Positions 1 to 6,918 of a stretch of DNA of 11,944 bases are shown one piece after another. Below the pieces are notes generated by a model, which searched no databases, was not told where the DNA came from, and was given only the letters and a program-made list of their open reading frames with translations. Source of the DNA: an uncultured Bacilli bacterium (GTDB lineage: Bacteria; Bacillota_I; Bacilli_A; RF39; UBA660); contig CALVRF010000039.1 of the NCBI GenBank assembly GCA_944358495.1, forward strand, positions 1 to 11,944, given 5' to 3'. The first letter of the stretch is position 1. Every line of letters begins with the position of its first letter. The translations under genes and the position numbers were made by a program.

Positions 1-1
1 T

Positions 2-469
2 GGTGGCCAAGTTAAAGTAGTAATTAATTTTATGCCATGGTGTAATTCACTTGATGAAGTTTTAGATTATTTAGAGAAACGTAGCGAAGTGGTAACCGGA
101 AGAACAACTGAACAGTTATTAGAGGGGATTTTTAATTATAAACTTTTGAAATCATTATTTACAAAGTGTAAAATTAATCCGTTAAAATACTTTGATGAAT
201 TAAATAAAAAAGAAAAATATGCTTTGGCTCAGGGTTTATATGAATTTACTTTGGAAATTATTGAAATGAGTTCGTTTGATAAATCACAAGTGTGTTCGGG
301 CGGAGTTCCTTTAACCGAAGTCAATTTAAAAACGATGGAGTCAAAAATAGTTAAAAATTTATATTTTGCAGGGGAAATATTAGATGTAAATGGTGATTGT
401 GGCGGTTATAATTTGACGTTTGCTTGGATAAGTGGCATGCTTTCGGGAAAAGGTGGTCATAATGCTTAG
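2..469 (+). CDS. BaiN/HI0933-type flavoprotein, C-terminal part (5' truncated by window)
   Basis: This is the last 155 codons of a flavoprotein whose start lies before the window; the frame is open back to base 2. The C-terminus carries the hallmarks of the HI0933/BaiN-like family: VCSGGVPLTEVNLKTMESK followed by LYFAGEILDVNGDCGGYN, the end of the FAD-binding fold where Gly-Glu and the GGYN loop contact the flavin. Family members are cytosolic NAD(P)/FAD-dependent oxidoreductases, some linked to bile-acid dehydroxylation, but substrates are mostly unknown and none can be assigned here. The first ATG inside the window (base 32) is internal to the conserved sequence and is not the true start. 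The TAG stop overlaps the next start by 8 nt (ATGCTTAG), so it is the upstream member of the same operon. Family assignment is firm; specific function is not. Confidence 0.88.
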   Translation, partial: GGQVKVVINFMPWCNSLDEVLDYLEKRSEVVTGRTTEQLLEGIFNYKLLKSLFTKCKINPLKYFDELNKKEKYALAQGLYEFTLEIIEMSSFDKSQVCSGGVPLTEVNLKTMESKIVKNLYFAGEILDVNGDCGGYNLTFAWISGMLSGKGGHNA

Positions 470-2039
470 AGTAAGACAAGTAAAATTAGAATATAATTTA
501 GATAATAATGAAGAGTTAGTTGAGAAAATAGCTAAGAAACTAAAGATAAAGGTTACGGATATTGTAGATTATAAAATAAATAAAAAATCTTTAGATGCGC
601 GCCGAAAAGATAAATTGTATTATGTATATGAAGTTGATGTATCCATTAAAAATGAAGATAAAGTTTTTATCCATAATAAGAGTAATGATGTAGTTAAAAC
701 GCCTAGAGAAGAATATAATTTTAAGGTAACTGGTGATAAATTTTTGCGTTTTCGGCCAGTTATTATTGGAAGTGGACCGGCTGGTTTATTTACCGCTTAT
801 GCTTTGGCAGAAAATGGCTTTCATCCGTTAATAATTGAACGCGGAGAAGATATGGATACAAGAGTAAAAACCGTTAACGAATTTTGGCAGACTGGCAAAC
901 TTAATTTAAATTCTAATGTGCAGTTTGGCGAGGGCGGAGCAGGAACTTTTTCTGATGGTAAATTAAATACGTTAGTTAAAGATAAGAGCTTTCGCATGAA
1001 AAAAGTGTTTGATACTTTTGTGTTAAATGGCGCGCCAGAGGAAATTTTATATTTAAATAAGCCACATATTGGAACGGATATATTAAGAGATGTGGTTAAA
1101 AATTTGCGAAATAAAATTATTAAAATGGGTGGAGAGTTTAGATATAATAGTAAACTTGAAGACATTGTTATTAAAAATGATAGAGTTATTGGTATTAAGG
1201 TAAATGGAGAAATTATCGACTGCGAGGTTTTGGTGTTGGCGATTGGTCATAGTGCCCGCGATACCTTTAAAATGCTTTATGATAAAGGATTAAATATGGA
1301 AAGTAAGCCGTTTGCAGTAGGTGTTAGGATCCAGCACCCCCAAAAAATGATTAATAAGGCGCAGTATGGTATAGCTGATTTAACAGCTAGTTATAAATTA
1401 ACTTCGAACATTAATGGGAGAGGTGTATATACATTTTGTATGTGTCCTGGGGGCTATGTAGTTAACGCGTCATCCGAGGATGATGAACTGGCTATCAATG
1501 GGATGAGTTATCATGATAGAGCCAGTGACAATGCCAATAGTGCCATCGTAGTTAGTGTATCTTCTAAGGATTATGGTGAGGGTGTTTTAGCCGGCATGGA
1601 ATTTCAAAGGTCTTTGGAGCAAAAGGCTTATAAGTGGGGTAAAGGTAGGATTCCAGTACAATTATTTAAAGATTTTAAAGAAGGCACTTTATCTAAAGAA
1701 TTTGGTAGGGTTAAGCCTTTATTTAAAGGTGAATATGAAATGGCTTTAGTTAATGAAATTTTACCTAATGATATATATAAGTGCCTTAAAGAGGCAATCC
1801 TTTATTTTGATACGAAAATTAACGGATTTGGTGATGATGAGGTTATTATTGCGGGTATTGAAAGCCGAACTAGTTCACCAGTTAGAATTATTAGAGATGA
1901 TAGTTGTGAAAGCAATATTAAAGGCATTTATCCTTGCGGTGAAGGGGCTGGATATGCCGGCGGAATAACCACATCGGCGATGGATGGTTTAAAAGTAGCT
2001 GAAGAAATAGCTAAAATATATGGAGGCGAATATGAATAA
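462..2039 (+). CDS. FAD-dependent dehydrogenase, COG2509 family
   Basis: A 525-residue cytosolic flavoprotein. The N-terminal ~95 residues form the small alpha/beta domain typical of COG2509 proteins (MLRVRQVKLEY start, then SLDARRKDKLYYVYEVDV). A Rossmann dinucleotide site follows at residues ~101-110 (IIGSGPAGLF). The family loop QFGEGGAGTFSDGKL is at ~154-168, and the C-terminal FAD motif IYPCGEGAGYAGGITTSAMD lies near the end. Length is normal for the family. A GTG at 432 would add ten residues, but the ATG at 462 is preceded by AAGGTGGT and gives the usual family start. The gene overlaps both neighbours by 8 nt, implying translational coupling. The physiological substrate is not known for the family; placing it beside a second flavoprotein and TldD/TldE is observation, not proof of a shared pathway. 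Confidence 0.9.
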   Translation: MLRVRQVKLEYNLDNNEELVEKIAKKLKIKVTDIVDYKINKKSLDARRKDKLYYVYEVDVSIKNEDKVFIHNKSNDVVKTPREEYNFKVTGDKFLRFRPVIIGSGPAGLFTAYALAENGFHPLIIERGEDMDTRVKTVNEFWQTGKLNLNSNVQFGEGGAGTFSDGKLNTLVKDKSFRMKKVFDTFVLNGAPEEILYLNKPHIGTDILRDVVKNLRNKIIKMGGEFRYNSKLEDIVIKNDRVIGIKVNGEIIDCEVLVLAIGHSARDTFKMLYDKGLNMESKPFAVGVRIQHPQKMINKAQYGIADLTASYKLTSNINGRGVYTFCMCPGGYVVNASSEDDELAINGMSYHDRASDNANSAIVVSVSSKDYGEGVLAGMEFQRSLEQKAYKWGKGRIPVQLFKDFKEGTLSKEFGRVKPLFKGEYEMALVNEILPNDIYKCLKEAILYFDTKINGFGDDEVIIAGIESRTSSPVRIIRDDSCESNIKGIYPCGEGAGYAGGITTSAMDGLKVAEEIAKIYGGEYE

Positions 2040-3396
2040 AGAAGAAATTTTAGACATTTTAAATGAAGGCGTGAAAACGGGTGCTTCGTTTGCCGAAATT
2101 TATTATGAAAAAGCTGACAGTAAAATTTATTATTTTGCTAGTAATAAACTAGATAATGTTTTAACTAGTCATGATGAAGGTGTGGGCGTTCGCTTGAAAA
2201 AAGGTGAGGAAGTTTTATTTGGCTCAACTAATAATTTAAGCGATGTTTTACCGATGACAATGGAAATGGCTAATGGTTTTAAAGGTAAAAAAGAAATTAC
2301 CATAAAACCTTTGAAGTTAAAAGAAAAATATATAGATTATGATACTAAGTTATTTAATGATGAAGAGAAAAAGCAACTTTTTAAGCATTTAAACAAAACT
2401 ATTAGAGATTATAGTCCTTTAATTACGCAAGTAGAAATTAGATTAATTTGTGATAATAAAAAGGTTATGGTAGCTAGTACGGATGGAACTTATGTAAAAT
2501 TTAATAAACCTTATACAAGACTGGTTTTACAAGTAAAAAGTAGTGATGGAGAGAATAATGAAGTGGCTTATAAAACTTTAGGTAAATTAGGTGGTTTAGA
2601 ATTACTTAAGGAGCATAATTTAGAAGAGTTAGCTTTAGAGACCGCTAAGGCGGCTACGGAAAAATTAGAGGCAGTTTTTGTTAAAGGTGGATATTACCCA
2701 GTAGTTATGGGTCCAGGTTTTGGAGCGGTAATTTTCCATGAAGCTTGCGGTCATGCTTTAGAAGCTACAGCTTTGGCCATTAATGCTAGTGTATTTTGTA
2801 ATAAATTAGGCGAGAAGATTGGTAGTGATAAGGTTACTTTAATTGATGATGGAACGATTGAAAGTTCTTGGGGAAGTGTGCCTTTTGATGATGAGGGCGG
2901 TGAACCTAAGAAAAATATCCTTATTGAAAATGGTGTTTTGAAAAGCTATATGGTTGATAAATTACATACGGAAAAGATGCACCATGAATATACGGGCTCT
3001 GGCCGAAGGGAAAATTATACTTATGCCCCAACATCAAGAATGACTAATACTTATTTACAAGCCGGAAACGATACTTTTGAGGAGATGATTAAAAGTGTTG
3101 ATTATGGATTTTATTTAAAGTCAATGCTTGGTGGTAGTGTAATTCCGACGACTGGCGATTTTAACTTTGCAGCAGATGAGGCATTTTTAATTGAAAAGGG
3201 TAAAATTACGAAAAGAGTTAAAGGCATTAGCTTAATTGGTAATGGTAAAGATATTTTGAAAAATGTCGAAATGGTTTCAGATAACTTAAAGTTAGAAACT
3301 GGGTATTGTGGTTCTGATAGTGGGATGATTCCTGTAACAATAGGGCAGCCATTTATTAAGGTAAGTAAAATATTAGTGGGTGGTAAAGATGAATAG
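2032..3396 (+). CDS. tldD: TldD metalloprotease subunit
   Basis: A 454-residue TldD-family zinc peptidase. In E. coli TldD pairs with TldE (PmbA) to form a heterodimer that cleaves unfolded or linear peptides inside the cytoplasm, matures microcin B17 and degrades CcdA. The zinc motif HExxxH is visible as HEACGH at residues 236-241 within FGAVIFHEACGHALEATA. The likely third ligand, the C-terminal Cys, is in GYCGSDSGMIPVTIGQP (Cys426). These match the E. coli His/Glu/His/Cys set, so the subunit should be active. The start at 2032 is preferred over the ATG at 2020 because GGAGGCGA (2022-2029) is then a well-spaced ribosome binding site. It overlaps the upstream gene (ATGAATAA) and the downstream tldE (ATGAATAG) by 8 nt each. 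The tldD-tldE order is the common operon arrangement. Confidence 0.96.
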   Translation: MNKEEILDILNEGVKTGASFAEIYYEKADSKIYYFASNKLDNVLTSHDEGVGVRLKKGEEVLFGSTNNLSDVLPMTMEMANGFKGKKEITIKPLKLKEKYIDYDTKLFNDEEKKQLFKHLNKTIRDYSPLITQVEIRLICDNKKVMVASTDGTYVKFNKPYTRLVLQVKSSDGENNEVAYKTLGKLGGLELLKEHNLEELALETAKAATEKLEAVFVKGGYYPVVMGPGFGAVIFHEACGHALEATALAINASVFCNKLGEKIGSDKVTLIDDGTIESSWGSVPFDDEGGEPKKNILIENGVLKSYMVDKLHTEKMHHEYTGSGRRENYTYAPTSRMTNTYLQAGNDTFEEMIKSVDYGFYLKSMLGGSVIPTTGDFNFAADEAFLIEKGKITKRVKGISLIGNGKDILKNVEMVSDNLKLETGYCGSDSGMIPVTIGQPFIKVSKILVGGKDE

Positions 3397-4666
3397 TAAA
3401 GATTTCTTAAATAAAGCTTATGAATTTGGTTTTGATAATTTTCAGATATTTTCGAAGACGAAATTTGCTAAAAAAATAGAAATGGCTGATGGTGTAATTT
3501 TAAGTGATACGATTAAAAATGTTAATAGCTATAATTATAAAGGCGAAATTTTAGGAAAAACGGTTAAAGGTAATAGTGGCTATTTAAGTGATGATTTACT
3601 TACAGAGTTAAAAGAAAAAGCTGAACTAACGGATACTAATTATGACGATGTTTATTTAAAAGGCCAAAAAAATATTTTAGCTAATTTTGAGGTGCCTAGC
3701 GAAGATTTTGTTTTAATTAAAAATAAAATCTTAGGATTAAATAAGCTAAGAGAAAAATATCCTTTAATTAAAAATGTTTTAGTTCATTATTATTATTTAA
3801 ATATTTATGAAGAAATATTAGATGGTGACATTATTTTACAAAAAGGTAGATGTTATCATCAAGTTTATTTGGAAGTTACTAGTGATGATGGGGAAAATCA
3901 GGCTACGGAATCGGTAAGTATTTTAATGAAAGAGTTAGATTTTAATAATTTAGAAAAAAAGCTTCTTGATTTAATGGAAATGGCGACTTTGAAATTAAAT
4001 GTCGATGGCTTAGATGGTGGTAAATACGATGTATTATTTATGAATAAGGCTTTAAGTATGATGCTTGATGAGTTACTTTTGGCCTTTAGTGCCGATGAAG
4101 TACATAAAGATAAATCAATTTTAAAAGGAAAATTAAATCAAAAGATTTTTGGTGAAAATTTTACTTTAATCGAGGAACCTTTAAATAAAGATTATCCAGG
4201 GTATACAACTTTTGATAATGAGGGGACACCAACTACTAATAAAGAAATAGTAAGTAATGGAGTCTTAAAAACTTATTTATATGATAATAAAAATGCTTTA
4301 ATCGATAATAAGGAAAATGGGGGCAATTACTATGGAGGTATCGATGTGCGCAATTTATATATTAAACCGGGGGATACTAGCTATGATGAAATAATTAAAG
4401 GAATGAAAAACGGTTTAATAGTTACCGATTTTATGGCAACAGGTAGTGCGGTTAATACGTTAACGGGCGAAATTTCAATTCAGATTTTTGGTTTTGTGGT
4501 CAATGACGGAAAGATTGCTAGAGCATTTAAACCTTGCGTTTTAACGACTAGTTTCTTTGAATTATTTAATAACATTAAGGTTATTGGTAGTGATTTGATG
4601 TTTGATAGTGAATCGATTGGTTGTCCATCAGCTTTGTTTGAAAAACTTAATATATCAGGTTCGTGA
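3389..4666 (+). CDS. pmbA: TldE/PmbA, non-catalytic partner of TldD
   Basis: A 425-residue TldE (PmbA) family protein, the partner of TldD in the heterodimeric protease. It has the shared family core (DVLFMNKALSMMLDELL, YTTFDNEGTPTTNKEIVSNG, YGGIDVRNLYIKPGDTSYDE) and the typical C-terminus GSDLMFDSESIGCPS ending in NISGS. No HExxxH motif is present at the position equivalent to the TldD site, as expected for TldE. A GTG at 3380 would add three residues; ATG 3389 is chosen for its upstream GGGTGGT and the 8-nt overlap with tldD. The TGA stop sits inside the GAGGTGAT ribosome binding site of the next gene, which is in the same frame two codons later. The family-typical C-terminal ending argues that this TGA is a true stop and not a fusion point. 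Confidence 0.95.
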   Translation: MNSKDFLNKAYEFGFDNFQIFSKTKFAKKIEMADGVILSDTIKNVNSYNYKGEILGKTVKGNSGYLSDDLLTELKEKAELTDTNYDDVYLKGQKNILANFEVPSEDFVLIKNKILGLNKLREKYPLIKNVLVHYYYLNIYEEILDGDIILQKGRCYHQVYLEVTSDDGENQATESVSILMKELDFNNLEKKLLDLMEMATLKLNVDGLDGGKYDVLFMNKALSMMLDELLLAFSADEVHKDKSILKGKLNQKIFGENFTLIEEPLNKDYPGYTTFDNEGTPTTNKEIVSNGVLKTYLYDNKNALIDNKENGGNYYGGIDVRNLYIKPGDTSYDEIIKGMKNGLIVTDFMATGSAVNTLTGEISIQIFGFVVNDGKIARAFKPCVLTTSFFELFNNIKVIGSDLMFDSESIGCPSALFEKLNISGS

Positions 4667-4675
4667 GGTGATATG

Positions 4676-6118
4676 ATGAGGATTAGAGACTATGGGATTA
4701 TTATTGGTAATGGTAAAACCGGCAAGTTAAATAAAATTACTGATGTTCCAGGGGTGAAGGTTGGTCATTATACTTTAAGTGATGAGATGCATAATACAGG
4801 AATTACGGTAATTATGCCGCATAGTGGTAACCCATATCTTAATAAATGTGTGGCCGCTTCTTATGTTATTAATGGTTGTGGGAAAACGATGGGATTAGTG
4901 CAAGTTGAGGAACTTGGATATATCGAAACACCGATATTTTTAACGAATACGCTTAATGCGGGAAAAGTGCATGATGGTGCTGTGTCATATATGATAGATA
5001 TTTGTATGCGCGATGGTGTTAATTTAACTTCTATTAATCCAGTCGTTGGCGAGGTTAACGATTATCCTTTAAATAATATTCAAGACCGTAAGTTAGGGGA
5101 AAACGAGGTTTTGGCTGCCATTAATAATGCTTCTATAAATTTTGAAGAGGGTGATGTTGGAGCTGGTAAAGGGGCGATATGTTGCCGTGTTAAAGGTGGA
5201 ATTGGCTCAGCCTCACGTTTAACTTTAATTGATGGTAAATATTATACGATTGGCGTTTTAGTCCAAACAAACTTTGGTGGCGACTTAGTAATTGATGATG
5301 TGAAAGTATCTTCAATGATAAAATCTAAAACTGAAAAGATGGATGCTAGTAAAGGTTCAATTATGATTGTAGTGGCTACGGATTTGCCGGTTAGTGAACT
5401 ACAGTTAAAGCGAATTATCAAAAGAGCGACGGTTGGTCTTTCACGTACGGGCTCAACGATTGGTAGTGATAGTGGCGACGTGGTTATTGGCTTTTCGACA
5501 GCTAATCAGATTGTAAAAAATGAAGATAGCTCCTTTAGAATGGTAAAAGTAGTTGATGATAGTAAACTTAATTATGCCTTTAAACAGGTAGCGGATGCGA
5601 CGGAAGAAGCTATTTTAAATTCTTTAGCTTGTGCCCATACGGTTAAAGGTTATAATGGGACTACTAGATATAGTTTAAAAGATGTCTACTTAGATGATTA
5701 TTTTAAGAGTAAAAATTATGAAGCTTTTATTCCAAATTTCCCAGTTTTAAATCAGTTTCCAGATTATCCAACAGGCTGTGAGTCAGTGGCGTTATTTACT
5801 TTACTTAAATATTATGGCGTTAATGTGACGATGGAAGAAATTACGCAGACTTTAAGAAAAGGGAAAATACCTTATGAAGAAGATGGAATTCTTTGTGGTG
5901 GTAATCCAAAGCGAGAATTTGTTGGTGACCCTACCGATGTGTACAGTTATGGCGTTTATGATAAACCGATTGCCGAGGTGGCTAATAAATTTAAAAAGGG
6001 AATAAAAAATATTACTGGCGCTTCTTTAAAAGAAGTTTTAGATTTAGTTAAAAAAGGTTATCCTGTGCAAGTGTGGTCTTCAATTAAGTTATTAGACCCT
6101 TATATTTCTAAAAGTTGA
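4676..6118 (+). CDS. P1/DmpA-family aminopeptidase fused to C39-like peptidase domain, ends at in-frame TGA
   Basis: Positions below are numbered from the ATG at 4673; the ATG at 4676 is better spaced from GAGGTGAT (4665-4672). Residues ~1-345 are a complete P1-family (DmpA-type) Ntn peptidase, opening with MRIRDYGIIIG and KITDVPGVKVGH. Members cut themselves at a Gly-Ser bond, and the new N-terminal Ser is the nucleophile; here that is Gly228-Ser229 before IMIVVATDLPVSELQLKR. From ~352 a second domain begins, resembling C39-like (Peptidase_C39_2) cysteine peptidases: FPVLNQFPDYPTGCESVAL with probable nucleophile Cys369, then NPKREFVGDP and GYPVQVWSS. The frame stops at TGA 6116-6118, before the domain's His and Asp, so the C39 part as translated should be inactive while the P1 part looks intact. 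No signal peptide is seen; the protein should be cytosolic. It is probably the last gene of the tldD operon. Confidence 0.88.
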   Translation: MRIRDYGIIIGNGKTGKLNKITDVPGVKVGHYTLSDEMHNTGITVIMPHSGNPYLNKCVAASYVINGCGKTMGLVQVEELGYIETPIFLTNTLNAGKVHDGAVSYMIDICMRDGVNLTSINPVVGEVNDYPLNNIQDRKLGENEVLAAINNASINFEEGDVGAGKGAICCRVKGGIGSASRLTLIDGKYYTIGVLVQTNFGGDLVIDDVKVSSMIKSKTEKMDASKGSIMIVVATDLPVSELQLKRIIKRATVGLSRTGSTIGSDSGDVVIGFSTANQIVKNEDSSFRMVKVVDDSKLNYAFKQVADATEEAILNSLACAHTVKGYNGTTRYSLKDVYLDDYFKSKNYEAFIPNFPVLNQFPDYPTGCESVALFTLLKYYGVNVTMEEITQTLRKGKIPYEEDGILCGGNPKREFVGDPTDVYSYGVYDKPIAEVANKFKKGIKNITGASLKEVLDLVKKGYPVQVWSSIKLLDPYISKS

Positions 6119-6313
6119 ATTGATGTTGAAACTGGTGATGTGGTTAATTGGAGAGCCCCATTACACAGTATGGTTTTAATTGGTTATTCGGATAAAGTTG
6201 TGGTGGTTTCGGACCCAGATACTGGTTCTATTCATGAATTTGATATGGTAAAATTTGAAAACTGTTATAATTTCTTTGAAAAAAGAGCTTTATATTATGA
6301 AGAAGAAAAATAA
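6119..6313 (+). pseudogene. 3' remainder of the C39-like domain beyond the in-frame TGA
   Basis: After TGA 6116-6118 the same frame stays open for 64 codons to TAA 6311-6313 and continues the C39-like domain without a gap. It contains VNWRAPLHSMVLIGY, where the His is the probable catalytic His, and VVVSDPDTGSIHEF, where the Asp matches the third family residue. The TGA falls where relatives often have Trp (pattern: ISKS-[W]-xDxxTGDVVNW), so a single TGG-to-TGA change explains it. No well-placed start with a ribosome binding site precedes this part, so independent translation is unlikely. The alternatives are a recent nonsense mutation, stop-codon readthrough giving a 545-residue protein (from 4676), or a base-call error. 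The reading frame after the stop still looks conserved, which points to a recent event, leaky readthrough or an error. Confidence 0.7.
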
Positions 6314-6316
6314 ATT

Positions 6317-6354
6317 AAAAAACTACAGGATTTTAATTATTCTGTAGTTTTTTT
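6317..6354. terminator. Bidirectional intrinsic terminator shared by convergent genes
   Basis: A near-perfect hairpin: A6-CTACAG (6317-6328) pairs with CTGTAG-T7 (6342-6354), with the stem extendable into the loop. Each strand ends in a U-run, so it can stop transcription of the peptidase operon from the left and of the XRE regulator from the right. The regulator's TAA (6337-6339) lies in the loop, and its last codons form one arm of the stem. Confidence 0.9.
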
Positions 6355-6798
6355 ATTAAGATATTGGTCGCTATTTTTACCAACTAACCAATCTAAAGAA
6401 ACATTATATTTTTGGCATATTTGAAAAGCGAAAGCTGTTAAAATTAAAGTTTTCCCAGTTTCATAGGCGCTGATGGTAGAGTGGGAGGTGTTTAATAAAC
6501 TGGCTAATTCTTCTTGGGTTATGTTAAATTCTTTTCTCAAAGCCTTAAGATTGTTACCAATCGTCTTTTTGTCAAGATTAATTTTTTTAGTTGAGGTTTT
6601 ATTGTCACTTAGTTTAGCAATGTAGTCGAGATTTACATTAAAATAATTGGAGTAAGCATTTAGCTTATTTAAAGGAATAATTTCTTTAGTGTTTTCCCAA
6701 TTAGATATATTGACTTGTTTAACGTTTAAAATGGAAGCAAGTTCGTTTTGTTTTAATTCTTTCTCTTCTCTTAGTAAATATAATCTTTCGAAATTCAA
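6337..6798 (-). CDS. Transcriptional regulator with two tandem XRE-type HTH domains
   Basis: A 153-residue protein made almost entirely of two Cro/CI-type (XRE) helix-turn-helix domains. The first is at residues ~4-62 (LREEKELKQNELASILNV, then VNISNWENTKEIIPLNKL). The second is at ~80-140 (LKALRKEFNITQEELASLLN, then STISAYETGK). A short Lys/Asn/Thr-rich linker joins them. No sensor, peptidase or membrane domain is visible, so it should be a small cytosolic DNA-binding protein. The start is TTG at 6798: the alternative GTG at 6807 lies inside the ribosome binding site AGGTGAT. It is divergent from the LamG gene, and paired direct repeats lie between them, so control of that gene and itself is a reasonable inference. 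The 3' end runs into the shared terminator. Repressor versus activator cannot be told from the sequence. Confidence 0.88.
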   Translation of the reverse strand: MNFERLYLLREEKELKQNELASILNVKQVNISNWENTKEIIPLNKLNAYSNYFNVNLDYIAKLSDNKTSTKKINLDKKTIGNNLKALRKEFNITQEELASLLNTSHSTISAYETGKTLILTAFAFQICQKYNVSLDWLVGKNSDQYLNKKTTE

Positions 6799-6802
6799 TG
6801 TT

Positions 6803-6809
6803 ATCACCT
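6803..6809 (-). promoter_or_regulatory. Ribosome binding site that decides the TTG start of the XRE regulator
   Basis: On the minus strand this reads AGGTGAT, matching the AGGAGGTGAT complement of the 16S tail, followed by AACA and TTG (6798-6796). The spacing is almost the same as for rimM (GAGGTGAT-AAC-TTG). Because the GTG at 6807 is part of this element, it is unlikely to be the start. Confidence 0.65.
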
Positions 6810-6841
6810 AAAATAATTGTCCCATTAAAAATAAATTTTAA

Positions 6842-6860
6842 AGGTAAATATAGGTAAATA
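6842..6860. repeat. Two direct repeats AGGTAAATA, 10-bp period, candidate operator
   Basis: AGGTAAATA occurs at 6842-6850 and again at 6852-6860, a period of exactly 10 bp, or one helical turn. The pair lies just upstream of, and overlapping, the -35 position of the LamG-gene promoter and also upstream of the divergent regulator. A regulator with two HTH domains in one chain could read two same-face, same-direction half-sites. The operator role is inferred from position and spacing. Confidence 0.5.
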
Positions 6861-6870
6861 CGACAAAACG

Positions 6871-6879
6871 TGATATAAT
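6871..6879 (+). promoter_or_regulatory. Extended -10 promoter for the LamG-protein gene
   Basis: TGATATAAT gives a perfect TATAAT (6874-6879) with an upstream TGn extension. The -35 at 17-bp spacing (TAGGTA, 6851-6856) is poor and lies inside the direct repeats, so the promoter probably relies on the extended -10 and could be blocked or helped by a protein bound at the repeats. Expected start is near 6886, leaving a leader of about 33 nt. Confidence 0.7.
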
Positions 6880-6918
6880 AATCTTGTATTTTGAATGTTA
6901 GACAAGGTGGGATGATTT

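Noticed and set aside
821..1165. Minus-strand open frame of 114 codons inside the COG2509 gene.
   Set aside because: It is an antisense shadow of a well-conserved flavoprotein sequence, with no domain or ribosome binding site. The same applies to minus-strand frames at 10899-11090 and 11682-11870 and the plus-strand frame at 1753-1968.
4664..4672. tldE and the P1-C39 gene are in one frame, separated only by TGA and two codons, hinting at a readthrough fusion.
   Set aside because: TldE ends with a family-typical C-terminus just before this TGA, and the TGA is part of a good ribosome binding site (GAGGTGAT) for the next ATG. A real stop is the simpler reading.
6116..6180. Selenocysteine insertion at the in-frame TGA.
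   Set aside because: The position matches Trp rather than Cys in the family pattern, and no clear SECIS-like stem-loop follows the TGA.
6808..6871. A -10/-35 pair for the XRE regulator on the minus strand (TTGTCG with TAAAAT).
   Set aside because: The spacer would be about 20 bp and the match is poor; in such AT-rich DNA it cannot be told from chance, so no promoter was listed.
6883..6906. CTTGT/ACAAG pairing in the LamG leader that might hide the ribosome binding site.
   Set aside because: The stem is only 5 bp with a 14-base loop, and its 5' arm lies at or before the expected transcription start.
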